Source of the DNA: Cyclospora cayetanensis
Lineage: Eukaryota > Apicomplexa > Conoidasida > Eucoccidiorida > Eimeriidae
Length of the DNA stretch: 61,541 nucleotides
Reading direction: 5' to 3'
Assembly (NCBI RefSeq): GCF_002999335.1
Contig: NW_020312157.1
Coordinates: 1 to 61,541 of the forward strand
Shown here piece by piece: positions 47,903-60,357 of this stretch (positions are counted from its first letter, which is position 1; each line of letters opens with the position of its first letter). The position numbers and the translations under genes were made by a program. The notes beneath the pieces are model-generated. The model was not told where the DNA came from, searched no databases, and saw only the letters and a list, made by a program, of their open reading frames with translations.

Positions 47903-49557
47903 ATGCCGAAAAACAAAGGTTTGTCTTTTTCCGCACGTTTTGATTTGCAACAAGGTCGTTTGAGCTCTATGGACTACCTGACGTGTATATGCACGCGTTG
48001 GGTCACCTTCTACAGCATAGTCAGAGCCGCCATCCCGTTACAACAGTTTTACGCATGTGTCAACTGACTTAGTGATGCAATCCCGGGAAGCACTGCAGCT
48101 TGTAGCTACGTCTCAAGCCGTATCTCGCCAACTCTACTGCAGCAGCAGTCTTGCAGCCCCAGTAGCAGATCCTTCTGCACTAGTCCTTCCCGCTTGCCCT
48201 GCAACAGCAGGGGCAAAGTTGTCAGGTTGTTGATCGTGGCTCGTCCTTGCGGGCTCAGCATTAACGTCTGATCACAAATAACTAAGTCGTTTGCTTGTAG
48301 CCCATGGTGAACGATAGTTGAGACATGGCAGTTTGGTGGATGTGTGGCGTGTAGGGAAGGGAGGGAAGAACCGCCGGAGGGGAAAGAACGACAACGAGGG
48401 GGAAAAACGCGAGTTGCAATTCAAGGAAGACGGCCAGGGTATTGTTGGGGCTCTACTTATGGATATGGGGTCTTTGAAGAGGGTTGCTGTTGAGATATGC
48501 CCCATTTGTGTTCTCTATCGTCCCTTTTCTCATTACTGCCCTATTTGTGATGAACGGATACGATATCTTAGTCAGCAGCATATCTCTCGGCAATTTACTT
48601 TCATGCACACTTTAAAATGCCACCGTATTATTGCTGCCTTATGTTATTTGCGTCTCGTTGCATTTGGAATTCCTTTTTGTTATTTTCTGCAGAATACGGC
48701 CAGGTGCTGCGCATGTTGGGTAATGGCCGACTGGAGGCCCACTGTTTTGACGGAGTGCGGCGTCTCTGCCACATCCGCGGGAAAATGAGGAAGAGAGTTT
48801 GGGTCAACGCGGGAGACATTGTTCTCATCTCCCTCCGAGAATTCCAAGACAACAAGGGAGACGTCATCGCAAAGTACATGTGTACAGGCGCAGAGAGAGC
48901 AATAATTGCTTGGATAGTTGCATAGAAACTTCAGGGCATGGAGGGGAAGGGAATGAGGGGCTGCATATGGCTTCATGAGGAAGGATAAGAGGTGTTCCAT
49001 TGGTTCCAAAGGATGCACAAGTAGGGGTGGTTGTACTTCCTGTAGGTGGACAGGGGGCATAGATGGCTACTTTCAAACTTGTGGCTTAAATAAGGAGGAA
49101 GAATAGGATGACTTGGGGGCTTTAGACTGTTCAGATTTATGGGTATCGGCGAGGCGAGCTAGCCACATAAGTGCAGCAAGGTCGTCAGATGCAGACTAAG
49201 AGAATAGTAGCAATATTGCTTGGGGGCAGCTTGGAGTTGTCGATACCGAGCAATAACTAGAAGGGGTGTGAGATAGTGGGCGGCTCTTTCAAGCGTTTAT
49301 TGTCCCTTTTTCTCTTGCTTGAATAGTTGAGAGTAGACGTTTCTCTGCTGGCTTGTAGGTACACTCCCGACGAGGCACGGGCTCTTAAGTCCTACGGGGA
49401 GTTGCCAGCCAATGCGAAGATCAACGAGACGGACGCCTTTGGTGAAGAAGAAGGCGGCGGGGGCGGCATTGAATTTCAGGACTCAGGATCGGATTCGGGC
49501 AGTGAAGAAGAAGAGGAGGCACCCAACAACGATCTCGATATTGACGATGTAAAATAA
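47903..49557 (+). CDS. eIF1A: Eukaryotic translation initiation factor 1A
   Basis: Four exons, 47,903-47,918, 48,355-48,438, 48,693-48,873 and 49,359-49,557, join with matching phases (1, 1, 2) into 159 residues, close to the ~140-155 usual for eIF1A. The first exon is only 16 bases (MPKNK plus one base). Exon 2 gives the basic tail [13 protein letters not shown]. The OB-fold covers about residues 30-105, including [32 protein letters not shown] and [10 protein letters not shown], all near-universal in the family. The C-terminal tail is acidic (GSEEEEEAP) and ends DIDDVK, the motif that contacts eIF5B in other eukaryotes. The factor stabilises scanning 43S ribosomes in the cytosol. The start is certain from conservation. 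The 302-base intron before exon 3 and the 485-base intron before exon 4 hold no other feature. Confidence 0.97.
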
Positions 49558-50584
49558 CGCATTATAGGCTACCGCTGTTGCTGCTGTGGCACCGCCTTTG
49601 CCTTCTGTGTGTTAGGCTTGCAGAATTACTATCATCGCTCCGTGCCGCTGTGGCTGCCAACGTGCGTGAGGGTCTGTGTCACATATTGCAACTTGTTTAG
49701 GCCTTCGTCCGATTTTTGTTGCTTTGCTTGTTGCAGATCTAGGGGCTATCCAATTTTGCAGCCCTAGAGGGATATCTGTCGCCTGTCTTTCAGTTGAAAG
49801 GGGCTACGTGTTTTGTTTTCGCTGCTACATGTCGGCGCTGTGTCGTAGCCCCGGCTGATTCAACAGCAAACTGCGCATTAACCTACCTTGCAGATTCGCT
49901 GGCGCCACAGCAGCAGTACCCTTTCTGCTGCCGCTTTCATGGCTTCGTTTCTGGTTTAGCCATTGCAGTAGAAGCAGTATCTCGCTATATTTGCTGCAGT
50001 ATTGTGGCGGAAGCAGCAGCAGCCCCGTCTTTGGCAGCTGCGACAGCCGGTTGCACAACGGGGATAGAGACGGTGGGGCGTCCGGAGTGTCCTTGAGGTG
50101 GTCTAGGGTTTGTTGTTTAGCGTGATATAGTCGCATTTGGCGTGTATAATTTTGAAAGACAAGGTGACTAGTCAGTGAGGCTGCTGCTGCTTTGTACATG
50201 TAGACGTCTGGGACAACGAAACAGCCAGAGTACTGCGACTACACTAGTCGGATGTGGACAACATTCTTTCCAGTTGTGATGGAGATCCTTGCACCCGCCC
50301 GACATATCTGTTTCCATAGGCTTCGCCTGATTAAGAGATAGACAGCGGCTCTGCTTTCTTCGAATCCGCTTGCCCTTTTTGTCGTCGGAGTCTTCTCAGC
50401 GTAGCCACTCGGTTCCTAGCTTACGAGGCTTCTAACCCTTGAATTTGCCGCTGTTTCCCCTACCCGAGATTAGTGTTTCACAGGCACGAAGAGGGCGCGA
50501 CACATGCAACCTAGTTTATAAGATGCCCTCCAGTTCAACTGTGAGAGTTTTACACTAACATTAGGGCTTCAAGCGGCTGACAAG
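49558..50584. other. 3' flank of eIF1A, no gene recognised
   Basis: Contains only short frames, some Cys/Leu-rich from CTG-type runs near 49,890-50,050. No motif or splice support seen. Confidence 0.45.
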
Positions 50585-51219
50585 ATGGCAACGCTGGGCA
50601 GTACTAGCCAGTGGAGCTGGGGCAAGTTCAGGTACTTCCTTGGCCTGTCCGGGACAGATGTCTCTGCCACCTCCACAATGTATGAGTAAAAAGAAGCCTC
50701 AGGCGACACCTGTTCATCACTGCAGAAGGTTGAAGGGGTAGCACACGCGAGCGGGGTGGAGACACTAAAGTGTGGAGAATTCAGCCAAGCTGACCAAGTG
50801 AAGGTAGTACAAAAATATTTGAGTGGCTCTGTCTCTAAAGGCCGAGGGCTTCATTTTTTCAAAGGGAACCATGTTTCCTATCAACAACTGAGCGTTTCTC
50901 CACTTCGAGGCACCCCATTCCTTCTTGTAAGTTGATTTGTCGTTACTGATGGAGGCGCATTTGCGGACTCCCTGGGAGTGCTTTTCCCCGTTCTGCTAAT
51001 CTGGGAAAATCTAAAACGCCGAAGTCCGTAGCTTTACAAAAGCACAGGGCATTATATTCTTGTGTTTGGAACTACTGATGGGAGTTCCTCAGTGAGCCGC
51101 ATGTGGTGCGATAGAAGACTAGTGCTCGTATGTCCGTTTACTTTGTTTTGTTCTTTTAGTGGAGGGCGCAACGGCTCCGCAGCCCCTGCTTCGCGGGCAC
51201 ATTCCCCAAGCTACTTTGG
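50585..51219 (+). CDS. Possible small multi-exon gene, uncharacterised
   Basis: An ATG at 50,585 in a strong context (AAGATGGC) opens a frame that meets one TAA at 50,687. The same frame then stays open until a good donor, CTT|GTAAGT, at 50,926. The downstream part reads like real protein: KVVQKYLSGSVSKGRGL, then HFFKGNHVSYQQLS. A junction from A|GTACTA (50,601) to CAG|GC (50,703) would skip the stop in phase 1. A further acceptor-donor pair (TTTTAG at 51,160, GTGAGC at 51,220) could bound a third exon. The FFKG stretch faintly resembles the cytosolic N-domain of Sec62, too weak to name it. A chance frame or pseudogene is possible. Confidence 0.3.
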
Positions 51220-51996
51220 CGGTGAGCTACACCGGGCAACCTTACAGAAATTTCTAAGACCCAAAGCAAGATGAAGGCATCTGTAACTATGGATAGCAAC
51301 CAGAGTACTTCAAGGCCAGGGGTGCATTCATCTCAGAGCTAGCTAGATACATCGGAGAGACGCATAGAACGGAACCAATATAATGGTGGCTCCTTCCTCA
51401 AGCATAGGCGGGACACGCAGGAATACCCCTTGAATGCATACACACGCATGTATGTCACAGCCTACGCGCCATGGCGTATTTCTACACAGGCAACACTTAG
51501 GTACCATTGAGGTTAATCGTTGGTTGCCCACGAATGCATGATTCGGCATACTTGCATATACCGGCGCATACAAGGTGCTCCCGCACCGCAGATGTCGTTG
51601 AGGTGGGCACAATACCCCCATTCTGCCTGGGGCGAAAGACACCCCTGCGGTTCCATGAAAGAAAAAATACCTTCTAAAGTGCTTCAGCAGTACAACAAAA
51701 CCCGAGGTCTTCAAGTAAGTAGCTCCTTGGCGCAGGATTATCTAGAGCTGCCTGGGAGTTGCTCGTCGTAACATGTTGTTGCGGCAAAGAGAAAGGATGA
51801 CGCAGGGTAGAGCCCTTTGAGGAAGACGCTTATCCTAGGGGCCCTCCTCATAAGGATCACCTGTGATAAGGCCTGCACTAAACTACAGTCATCAAAGATG
51901 CTGGAGTCGGAAGAGGCAAGTACATATGCCTGGAACGGCGTCCCTAGCTTCGCCCCCAATGATCATAGTAGAAGGCCTGATTGCTGCACCACAAAC
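51220..51996. other. Intergenic, 3' of the FAS1 gene
   Basis: Overlapping frames up to 123 codons on both strands show no recognisable motif. Probably untranslated or intergenic. Confidence 0.4.
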
Positions 51997-54900
51997 TCAT
52001 GGTACGCTCTGAATCTGGTTCCAAAGTGAAGCGAAGGGAGGCAGAGCCTTCTGCTGTTCTCCAGACCTTCTGGCATTCTGAGCAGGAGTTTTGGAGCCTC
52101 TGTTGGCCCAATGTTGGGTGATGAGCTCCTCGGACGGAAGGAGTCCTTCAGTCAACCCTAAGGCCTGCACTCTTGGGCCCTCCGTAGGGGTCAAGGCTAC
52201 TGAGAAGAGACTTGGCTCTGCCTCCCGCTGCTGCCCCTGTTGCTTCTTCGCTGTAGCAGACACGGTGTTGCGCTGTTGATTCTCAGGCGCCTCATTCTTG
52301 ATCTCATCCTTCACCCTCTCTTTCGGTTGTACAGAGCCCCCTCCAAGGAGAACGTTGATAAATTGGCTAATGGGGTCACTGGGAGCCGACTCGGGGTTTT
52401 CAGAAGACTCAAAGGCCAGTCCAATGCCAGTGGAACGAGCGCCTAAACAGCCAAAGGCCAGCCAAAAGCAGATGTGGGTTACAGGTATCAAAAATGCCGG
52501 TAAGACATGGCTGATACATTCAGAGGGAGGCGTACGGAGCCACAAACGGAAGGAAAACCATCGTGTGGGGGACGATGCTAGGGTAATAGCAGAGTACAAA
52601 ATCATGTGTCGCACACACAGAGACGTGTGCAGGCAGAACGAAACAAAGTCCCCAACTGAGAAAGAACAAGGGCTAGGAGATCAACGTAAGCAGCAGATGC
52701 ATTTTGTTGAACGCTCTATAGGGGGGGTTGAAATAAGGTGCATTGTTCGTAGCTCCAATATGTAGGCATGTCCATCTGTATTCGGGGGCCTCTTATTAAG
52801 GGTATAGTGTACGAGGTTACCTGTGCCACTGATTCGTGTCATTGCTGGGTGACTGCCATCTGTGGGAAGGACTGCTCCCTCAGTGTGTCCAAGGACTTTA
52901 ATGCGCGCCTCAAACCCTTCAGCATCCTCAGGCTCCTGCTGGAATCCCATAATCTCATCTACGAGCGTGAGATGCACACAGAGGAATTCAGAGAGATCGG
53001 GAGAGTCACCTGGGGGCGTGCCTTGTGGCAAGGAGAATATACAAGAGGAGAGTGGCTATTCGAGTGCTAAAAATGTGCAATACAGGACACGTGTCAGAAG
53101 TACACAGAACAATACACAATATTACCCCTGTCTCAGTATGCTTGCGCCTCCCCTTCTATCTCAGCCTCCAATTTCCTCAACATCGTAGCCATCTGAGGCC
53201 CTCGTCTGTAACCGATTCTTCGTAGCTTCCCTTTGTGTTCAGATTGTGGGTGTGCGATTTCTTTCGTTTCCCCGCTGCTCATCTTATTGTACTATCTGTC
53301 TAAACAATGCCGCATACCCTGAGGTTTCCTCTCATCCTTCACCTGAGACATTGGGGTTCGATGATACACAGAGTCATCCCAGCGGGCATGCTGGCTGTTG
53401 ATGCCTCTAACGAACTCTGGGGTCACTTGACTTCGCTGCGCCAAGGGGTCTGGTCTAAAACTCCCTGAGACCACAAAACACCCGCAGAGCTAACCCTATA
53501 GATTCAAAAGCCATGCAGTGGTAAAATCAGACAGCCACCACACTACAAGATGAAATTGGCAAAAAACGCCTACAGAGAAACATTGGACCAGTGCAAGGGA
53601 CAGTACAAGTCTGGGATTTGTATTTCAATGCAGCTGCCTTTGAAGGGTTAGGTCAACACTGTCTGCCTGCACTTCCTTTAGGTTTCCTGGTGAATGCCCC
53701 ATGTACAGTATAGTATTACTTATATATTTTCTCGCGCGCGCAATCCGGTTAAATGTACATAAGTCTGCCATTCACTTTACGATCCCAACGTGCAGCAGTT
53801 CATTTTTGCTGAGTGCATTCCAATGCTTACCAGGAAGCCTGGGGTCCCGTGCAGATCTCTCCATCTGCACAGTACCGTCCACAGAGGCTAATTCCTGCTC
53901 CACTGCAACTGTAGGGGTGCCCTCCGTGGCCGGTCGCCGCCGTAGGCGCTGCGCGACTTCTGGATTTATGCGCTGCTCCTGCTTCGCGGGCTTCAGATCC
54001 TCCTCTGTCATCGATGGCGGCAGCAAAACCTGCATTCAACAACTGTCGACTTATTCTCTCGATCAACGTGTGGGCCTCTGTGCACTCATGGCCACCATAT
54101 GGTTTATACTCAAGACCTGTTTTTGGATAACAATGTAAGGCACCCAGTCAACAGGTGCTCTACCGCGTAGGATAATCTTACTCTGTTGATCTTGTAGGTG
54201 GCCCCGTTGAATGTTTCAATCTTGGGCGGTTTGGAAATAACTTTCGCCTCTCCATTTACGACATATTCCACTGAGGCAACTCCGTTTTCCTCATCCTCCT
54301 TAGGAGCTTCCTTGGTAATCTGGAGTGGAGCTCCTTCCCACGACTCGAAGTCCTTCTTTGACTCATCTCTGAGTTCATTATCTAAGTCGACTATGTCATT
54401 AGGGATAATGTGGAACTGCACTATTCGCCATTTTGCCTGCCATGAGAGCTCGTGGATGTTGAAAGGCAGCTGGGAAAAGGCCGAGTCAACAGGCATGAAC
54501 ATTGTCATGTCCCGTGATTGTTCCAGGTAAAACGTCATACCCAATTCCTTTAGCAGACGATTCAGCTGCTTCAGGTCCTGACATAGACGTCGACACATTG
54601 GGGGGCTGAACGAAGAGTGAGTGCAAGCTAGGCCGAAAGAGCGTGACCCACGGATAGCAAAAAGGCCCCGAAGGCATAGCAGGTGAACATATATTTAGAA
54701 AGAGATGATTACAAATAAGAGGAAACTGTATTCTTTGCAACGCGGCCGCTTCAGGGTTTATGATTAGGGGAGAGTCCCACCCCTTGCAACCCTGCGAGGT
54801 CCTGTACTGTCAACAGCTCATTGATTGCCGGGTTTTGTACCGAGCCTCCCGAAAGAGTTTTATGGACCCCATCAGCTGTAACTGCTGCAGTTCTGTCGCT

Positions 54901-55017
54901 ACGAAGGGCTTCACCATCTGGATCTGCTGACGCACCCCAGAGGGCGCAGACGGCGCCAACGAGTAGAAGGCAACAAGGGACGAAGGTCCCATGCAGCCGA
55001 AGATACCGACGGGTCAT
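51997..55017 (-). CDS. Secreted protein with one FAS1 (fasciclin) domain
   Basis: Five exons in minus order, 55,017-54,781, 54,577-54,182, 54,029-53,831, 53,009-52,821 and 52,442-51,997, join with matching phases (0, 0, 1, 1) into about 488 residues. Residues 1-31 form a signal peptide with a hydrophobic core (CCLLLVGAVCALWGA). The FAS1 domain spans roughly 60-220: LKQLNRLLKELGM, then MTMFMPVDSAFSQLP (the family F.PTD.AF motif), then VQFHIIPNDIV, ending at INRVLLPPS across the exon 2/3 junction, as FAS1 domains end in a VLLP strand. A charged insert (about residues 130-165) widens the domain. The rest has no recognised domain and becomes Gln/Ser/Pro-rich before ending WNQIQSVP. No C-terminal membrane anchor is visible, so secretion to a vacuole or surface is likely. 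FAS1 domains mediate adhesion in other systems; that role here is inference. Confidence 0.85.
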
Positions 55018-57669
55018 TTGCGTGGAGGGGAGAGAGTTGGGGACGACGAGGGGCTCTACCTCCTGTGCCTGATGGGGGAAAAGGCAAACATAGCTTCTAT
55101 GGAACAAGACGGCGGGACACAGAAAGGTACGCAACAAGCGGTAAAGTCAGTAAGTCGCATGGGTCAGTTGGGTCTGGCAGTAATAAAGACACGAAAGAGA
55201 GCAGCATCAACAGCGGAAGCACCACATAGAGCTTAGAATTCTACTTAACATCTCACCTCTTTCTTATTTCCCCCCTATTCGTGTCTGCCTATCCGTCAAA
55301 GCAATGAAAATGAGACCTAGGGGATCAAGGAGCGGGGAAATAAAGATAGATCTTATAAACCTGATCAAAAGCGAGAGAAAAGGCAACGCAAACTCCTGTG
55401 GTTGTCCAGGGGCACCAGCAATCAAAGCATCTGCAACGCAGCAACAGCCCAGGGGGAGAGACCGCATGCCTTCGGTTTCCTATAGCTCCTTCTACTGGTA
55501 AATCTATCTGAAATAAATTGTTTTTCAAATTTACTCAAATTTCATCGTAGGTTTGGAAAGCAAACCAATATCTCATCGCCTCCAGAACCGGCGCGCCTCA
55601 CGCACTGGTTAGCCAGGGGTATGCGCGTACACGGGAACCCTAGGGACAGTGGTCAGCAGGAAGAATTGCCTATTCATAAGAGCGCATAGCATTCTGCCTA
55701 CATGCTACAGATAGCGCGGGGAAACCCTCTCTGACGGCATATGATGTGCAGTAGGGTCACCTTTAGGGTGGGGGGCCCACGATAATGCCCCCCGTTCCAC
55801 ACACCAGCCTTGGAAGGCGGCTACTACTAAATCACGACATTATTAAGTTGGTTGTGCGAATTCCTTAAAGAACACAGTATACCGATGAGTGCCATGTGGG
55901 GGTTGGGGGCTGCGAGCACACAAATTGGCAGGAGGTGGCATTGAAACCCGGAAGTTTGGACGTGTAAGACCGATAATTACCCGTAGTCATATTATTACAA
56001 GCACAAGAGCTCATGGGATCTGATGTCTTGTCATTGCGTGGCTTGTAAGCTTTCCTGAGTGTCCTTATGCCAACCAATTGGTACTGTAGTGTTTAGGCAG
56101 CTGCACAGCTCATGATCATCCGATGTCACATACCAGCAGTAGCATCACCACTACATTATGGGGAAGCAAACGGCTGCTCGCATGCCTAGGCGGCCGTCTG
56201 TCTATTAAGCCTCTGAACCTAACTTCCAATAAAGCGTTGACACAAGCCTCTCCTGCCCGTCCTTCACAGCTCATCCGTTGCCCTCAAACATCCAACACCT
56301 CATATGCAGGCTATGTCTGGTCAAGCAAGCTCTTTGAAGTGAGTCAAAGATTAGCTAGCCCCTAAACAAGCCAAGCGTCCGCAGCCGTGCTACTTTTGTT
56401 GGATGCTTTGCAAGGCAGGCATTAAGCAACACCCCAAAAAGGCTCAATCAAGAAGGCTCATCACAAAGAGAGGGAGTAAAGCATGAAGGACGATGGGTGC
56501 TTCTCTGGAGGTGATAGAGTACGGTTCCTGTCAGGAGTGAGCCATACATCATCACGCTGTAGTAGGGGAATCCCGCTAGTGTGTAGAAGCCAGAAAGGTA
56601 TGGCACTGGCACAGTAGGCATGCAACACACAGGACATTCTGAGGCAGGAGACGGCCTCGAGCAAAAGGGGCGCAGTCCAAGAGAAAGCCGACTTAAGAGT
56701 GCAACAAAAGGGGGATGATTGCGTCTGGAATAAGCTGCTATAGCAAATGTCCACGTAATTTTTACCCAACAAAAATTGCAGTACCACATTCTTGATAAGC
56801 CCGGTCGTTTCTTCTTATGAATAATCGAGGACAATAGCTCCTCTACAACCCTTGTGAAGTCAAAAGATACTTTCAGGAAAAAGCGCTTGACGACTGCTAT
56901 TTCTTAAGCCCGTGGAGTCGAAATTACATTTTAGATGCCTTTGGCAAAAGCAACCACAATACACACATGCATTTTGAGGGCTTGTCAAGCGAGTGCGACA
57001 CCAAGCAAGAACGCCAAGGATATGACCTTTTTCATTCTCAGGATGTGCTTATCGAGGCTATTTGCCCGCCGAACCCCTCATGATATCCCTGTCAAAGGGT
57101 TATCTAAGAAACCTTGTGATAATCGCTGTGCAAGAAAGTACAGGTTGGATACAGCAAGCGCGGTAGATCTGCTTATTTCAAAAGAGTTTATCTGATAATC
57201 AGAGGCTCCCAAGAAGCACCAAATGAATTTTGTATTTCACATTTTTCATCTCTCCGCGTCAAGGGCCCCATGGCTACCGAATGACTTACGAGTTCCGGCA
57301 TGACCTCCATAATAACCTGCTTAGGCCTTGATATTTCTCTTTCTTTTCCCTTTGCAATATACCCTTTAGATTGCTCTGTAAATTACAGCTTGAATCGACT
57401 ATATTTGTGGGGTTTTGTAAGCTACAGCTCCATAAGATATGGCAGAAAGGGTTATACAGGAAGACGGCTGGTAGGAGGTCCCCAGGCTTTGGTGAGAGTG
57501 GACAATCTAAGCGGCACCAGAGCACATAAGGGAAACGAAATTGGCATTGGTAGATTTGTGTAATGGCAAATTCTTTTTAAAGTGTACAAATGCGCCCACG
57601 CCTACTTTTCTAGAGCATATTTTTGAAATAGCCAATCCATGATTGCATTGCCCAAGGAAGGCACTCCTC
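55018..57669. other. Upstream flank of the FAS1 gene, no gene recognised
   Basis: The first few hundred bases should contain the FAS1 promoter. Elsewhere only short frames without motifs. Confidence 0.45.
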
Positions 57670-57870
57670 CAGCGTTCAACGCAATGTCTCGATCTACCAC
57701 AAGCAATCCAGGCATAGAAAGAAGATATAAAAGAAGTCCACAAGGCAGCGTATCTCTGTGAGAAGAGCACTCTATAGAGTTCAATGCAGTGTATTGGTCA
57801 ACGAGAGGCAATCGAGGCGTAGGAAGGAGATGTTAAAGAAGCCCACGAGACAATGTATCTTTGGCAAGAT
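57670..57870 (+). repeat. Diverged tandem duplication, ~104-bp period
   Basis: Unit 1 (about 57,676-57,763) and unit 2 (about 57,780-57,868) share TTCAACGCAATGT/TTCAATGCAGTGT, CAAGCAATCCAGGCATAG/GAGGCAATCGAGGCGTAG, AAAGAAGTCCAC/AAAGAAGCCCAC and GTATCTCTGTGAG/GTATCTTTGGCAAG in the same order. Confidence 0.8.
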
Positions 57871-59229
57871 CCATCACATGATCCAGTGTGTGCTAGTCCA
57901 AGGACGATGGGAAAAACAAATTCAGGTACCAACAGATATGCAAAAAGAAAACACTTCCTCCCAATTACTTCTAGAGCATCCATGTGGGATTTAAGTTTGG
58001 GCATAACTCAAGATACGCAACATGAAGTTGCTGGACATGTGGCTATGTCGAAGTGTTTTCTTTAGGACCCGCAATTCGTCAGCTGTGTTTCACGATTTCC
58101 TGCTTAGCAAGAGACGCATATGAGAGCCTACTATTCAGCATGCTTGCCGCCGATAGCATGAGGCTTCAGCATTTCAACAAGTGTTACTGGCTTACCGCCG
58201 GGATTTGTCTAGCCGTCTGACGTTTTGGCTTACTGTGAATGTGTTTGTAGAGTTATATCGGGCTTTTATTGTTTTCCTGCGAAAATTAGGACAAAACGTT
58301 GCCATGGTCCTCTATAAGGCGAATAGGAGTGATTGTAGTGAATTACAACAGACGGAGGGTTTACTTAGCAAACGAATCATTCTGAATTGAGACTTCTTAT
58401 CAGCTTACCTTTTTTGCATGCGTCCTTGTCGCTTGTTTGGTTGGTAACTTGTGAAAGCAAGACCTGCGCTTCAAAGGGCGCACACACCCTACCGAAGTAG
58501 AAGGCTCATGACGAAAAATCCCACAAAACTATAAAGCACAATGCAATGAAGCAAAAGGTAATGAAAAAACTTGCCTCTTGATATGTCACCGCATTGGGTA
58601 AGAAGGGGCATTTTTGCGTTGGATATGTAACTTTTGGTGGTTTTTCTGCTCTTCTTTAGATAAGTTTGCATGGCCTATAGAAGTGTTCTAAATACCTTTC
58701 ACATCTCCCCACAAACAAGTTGGTATGACAACATGGAGAACTGGCTCCTGCGCAGAAAATGTAGCATGCTGTAAGACCCGCCGGACTTCCAGTAAAAGTG
58801 TGCGTGACTGAACGACAAAGCAAAAGAACGTCAATGGCACGCGACTTTTCTGTAGACACAGGACGCTACCTGCTGATAAGCTGTAGCGAGCTTTTCCGTC
58901 CTCCTACATGGAACGCTTTTGCTAATAGTTGCTGGGGTGCGGGTATTACGCAATATGAATTCGCAAAGCCACCAAGAACTCGGTAATATGAAGCACACCT
59001 GCTATGGCCACGCTTCAGCTCCCCATTGGTGAAGCACAATTATCTAAGTGGTAGAACCAATTAGAGGGATGTTTAATGGCAACAAACAGTCCACATTGCC
59101 TTCTCGCCACCCGTGGAATTCAGTAATGCTCTCATATGCGCCGATGCTGTATTGTCACTTTCAGGTGCAGGCTGTTTATTAGAGGAAACTGTGACTAACC
59201 CAGCCATTGGAACCCACGCCTGCAGACGT
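57871..59229. other. Intergenic, nothing recognised
   Basis: AT-rich with short frames only. Confidence 0.45.
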
Positions 59230-59630
59230 TAACGCCCTCCCTGAGGTCTCCGTATGGGGACACTTTTCTCCCGATTCATTACAAACTTAAACATCGACGT
59301 GGATGGAATTTTGAGGTGTTCCTCAATAAAACTGCGGTATGGACTGAGTTCGATCCCCACAACAATTTTCCGCCTTTCCCTGCCTGCTCCCTTCAAGTGT
59401 CCCGACATAAGGGTAGAGGGACAGTCACGGTGCGCATAAGTGCACCCTTCAGCACTTCCATCTTGTTGCACACTGCAATAAGCGGCCCCGAGCACAGCAT
59501 TGCGCTTTCTTTCATCGTGATAGCAGTCCTCTGCAATAAGTAACGCATATGAACAGACAAATGAACTAGTTAGCTTTGTATCAATTCCCAGTAAAATATT
59601 AACAGTGTAGTAGAAAATGTTCAGGTGCAA
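59230..59630 (+). repeat. Dispersed ~400 bp repeat, copy 4 of 4
   Basis: Matches copy 1 in order: GTTAACGCCC...TCCGTATGGGGACACT against TCTAACGCTT...TCCGTTTGGTGACACT, then CGCCTTTCCCTG as in copy 2, CATCTTGTTGCACACT against CATCTTGCACCCTCAC, and AGTGTAGTAGAAAATG against CGACAGTAGAAAGCG. The minus-strand 133-codon frame over it is therefore unlikely to be a gene. Confidence 0.6.
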
Positions 59631-60357
59631 CGTAACCGCCTACAAAAGGAGTATGCTTAATTGAGAATCAGTAGAGAATTGACCAAGTAGCTTGTCCGTT
59701 ACTATGTCTTATTGGTTGCAGAGTATTGTTGGTAGATTAAAAGAAGATACAATGCTGTGGTTGCGTTTATCAGATCCTATGTACACCTGGCTGTGTGCGC
59801 TTGGAGTGCCTTGAGTGTGTAGACAGAAAACCATTCGCAGTCCCTCTTACCTTAGGCCGGAAACTCGAACGGGTTTGTGCAAGACAAGACAAGCTGTTTT
59901 GGAGAAACTGTCAGGAGCTTTCTATTATTTTATTTTTAGTCTGGAGTCAGGTCTCTCCCCAAAGAGCCCGGCCATGGAGCGCAACGCGTTGCGCCTCCAC
60001 AGTAATTGTGCGCTTCAGCTCCCAACTCCGTGCAACAAGATGATCTGAGTGACATAGACTATTCCTTTGTAAAGTAAATGCTTCCAATGGCTGGCTAACG
60101 CGAGTTTGGTAGATGACAGCGGGTACACTGTCGGAATTAGACAAACCAACTGCCCAAACGGCTGTTTCTTGACGTGCGTCCTGCTGTTGCACATGCAGAA
60201 CATACAAGGTGGCCTAGATTGTAAAGAAATAAACACTGGGTCTTTCTGTGAGAGGCTTCTTACATGTACAATAAGCTGTGCTGTTGCCGGATTGAGCTAT
60301 TCTTGATGCGGCTTCTTCCTTGTGCTCGTGCAATTTCCCTGCTGCTGGGTGCTGTCG

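Noticed and set aside
48318..48788. 156-codon plus-strand frame spanning an eIF1A intron
   Set aside because: It reads through exon 2 into the intron; conservation of eIF1A fixes the splice sites instead.
59330..59360. tRNA T-loop-like GAGTTCGATCCCCA
   Set aside because: No matching acceptor stem, D-arm or anticodon arm could be drawn upstream, and it lies inside the dispersed repeat.
59229..59630. 133-codon minus-strand frame as a gene
   Set aside because: It coincides with copy 4 of the dispersed repeat, so its open length is not evidence of a gene.
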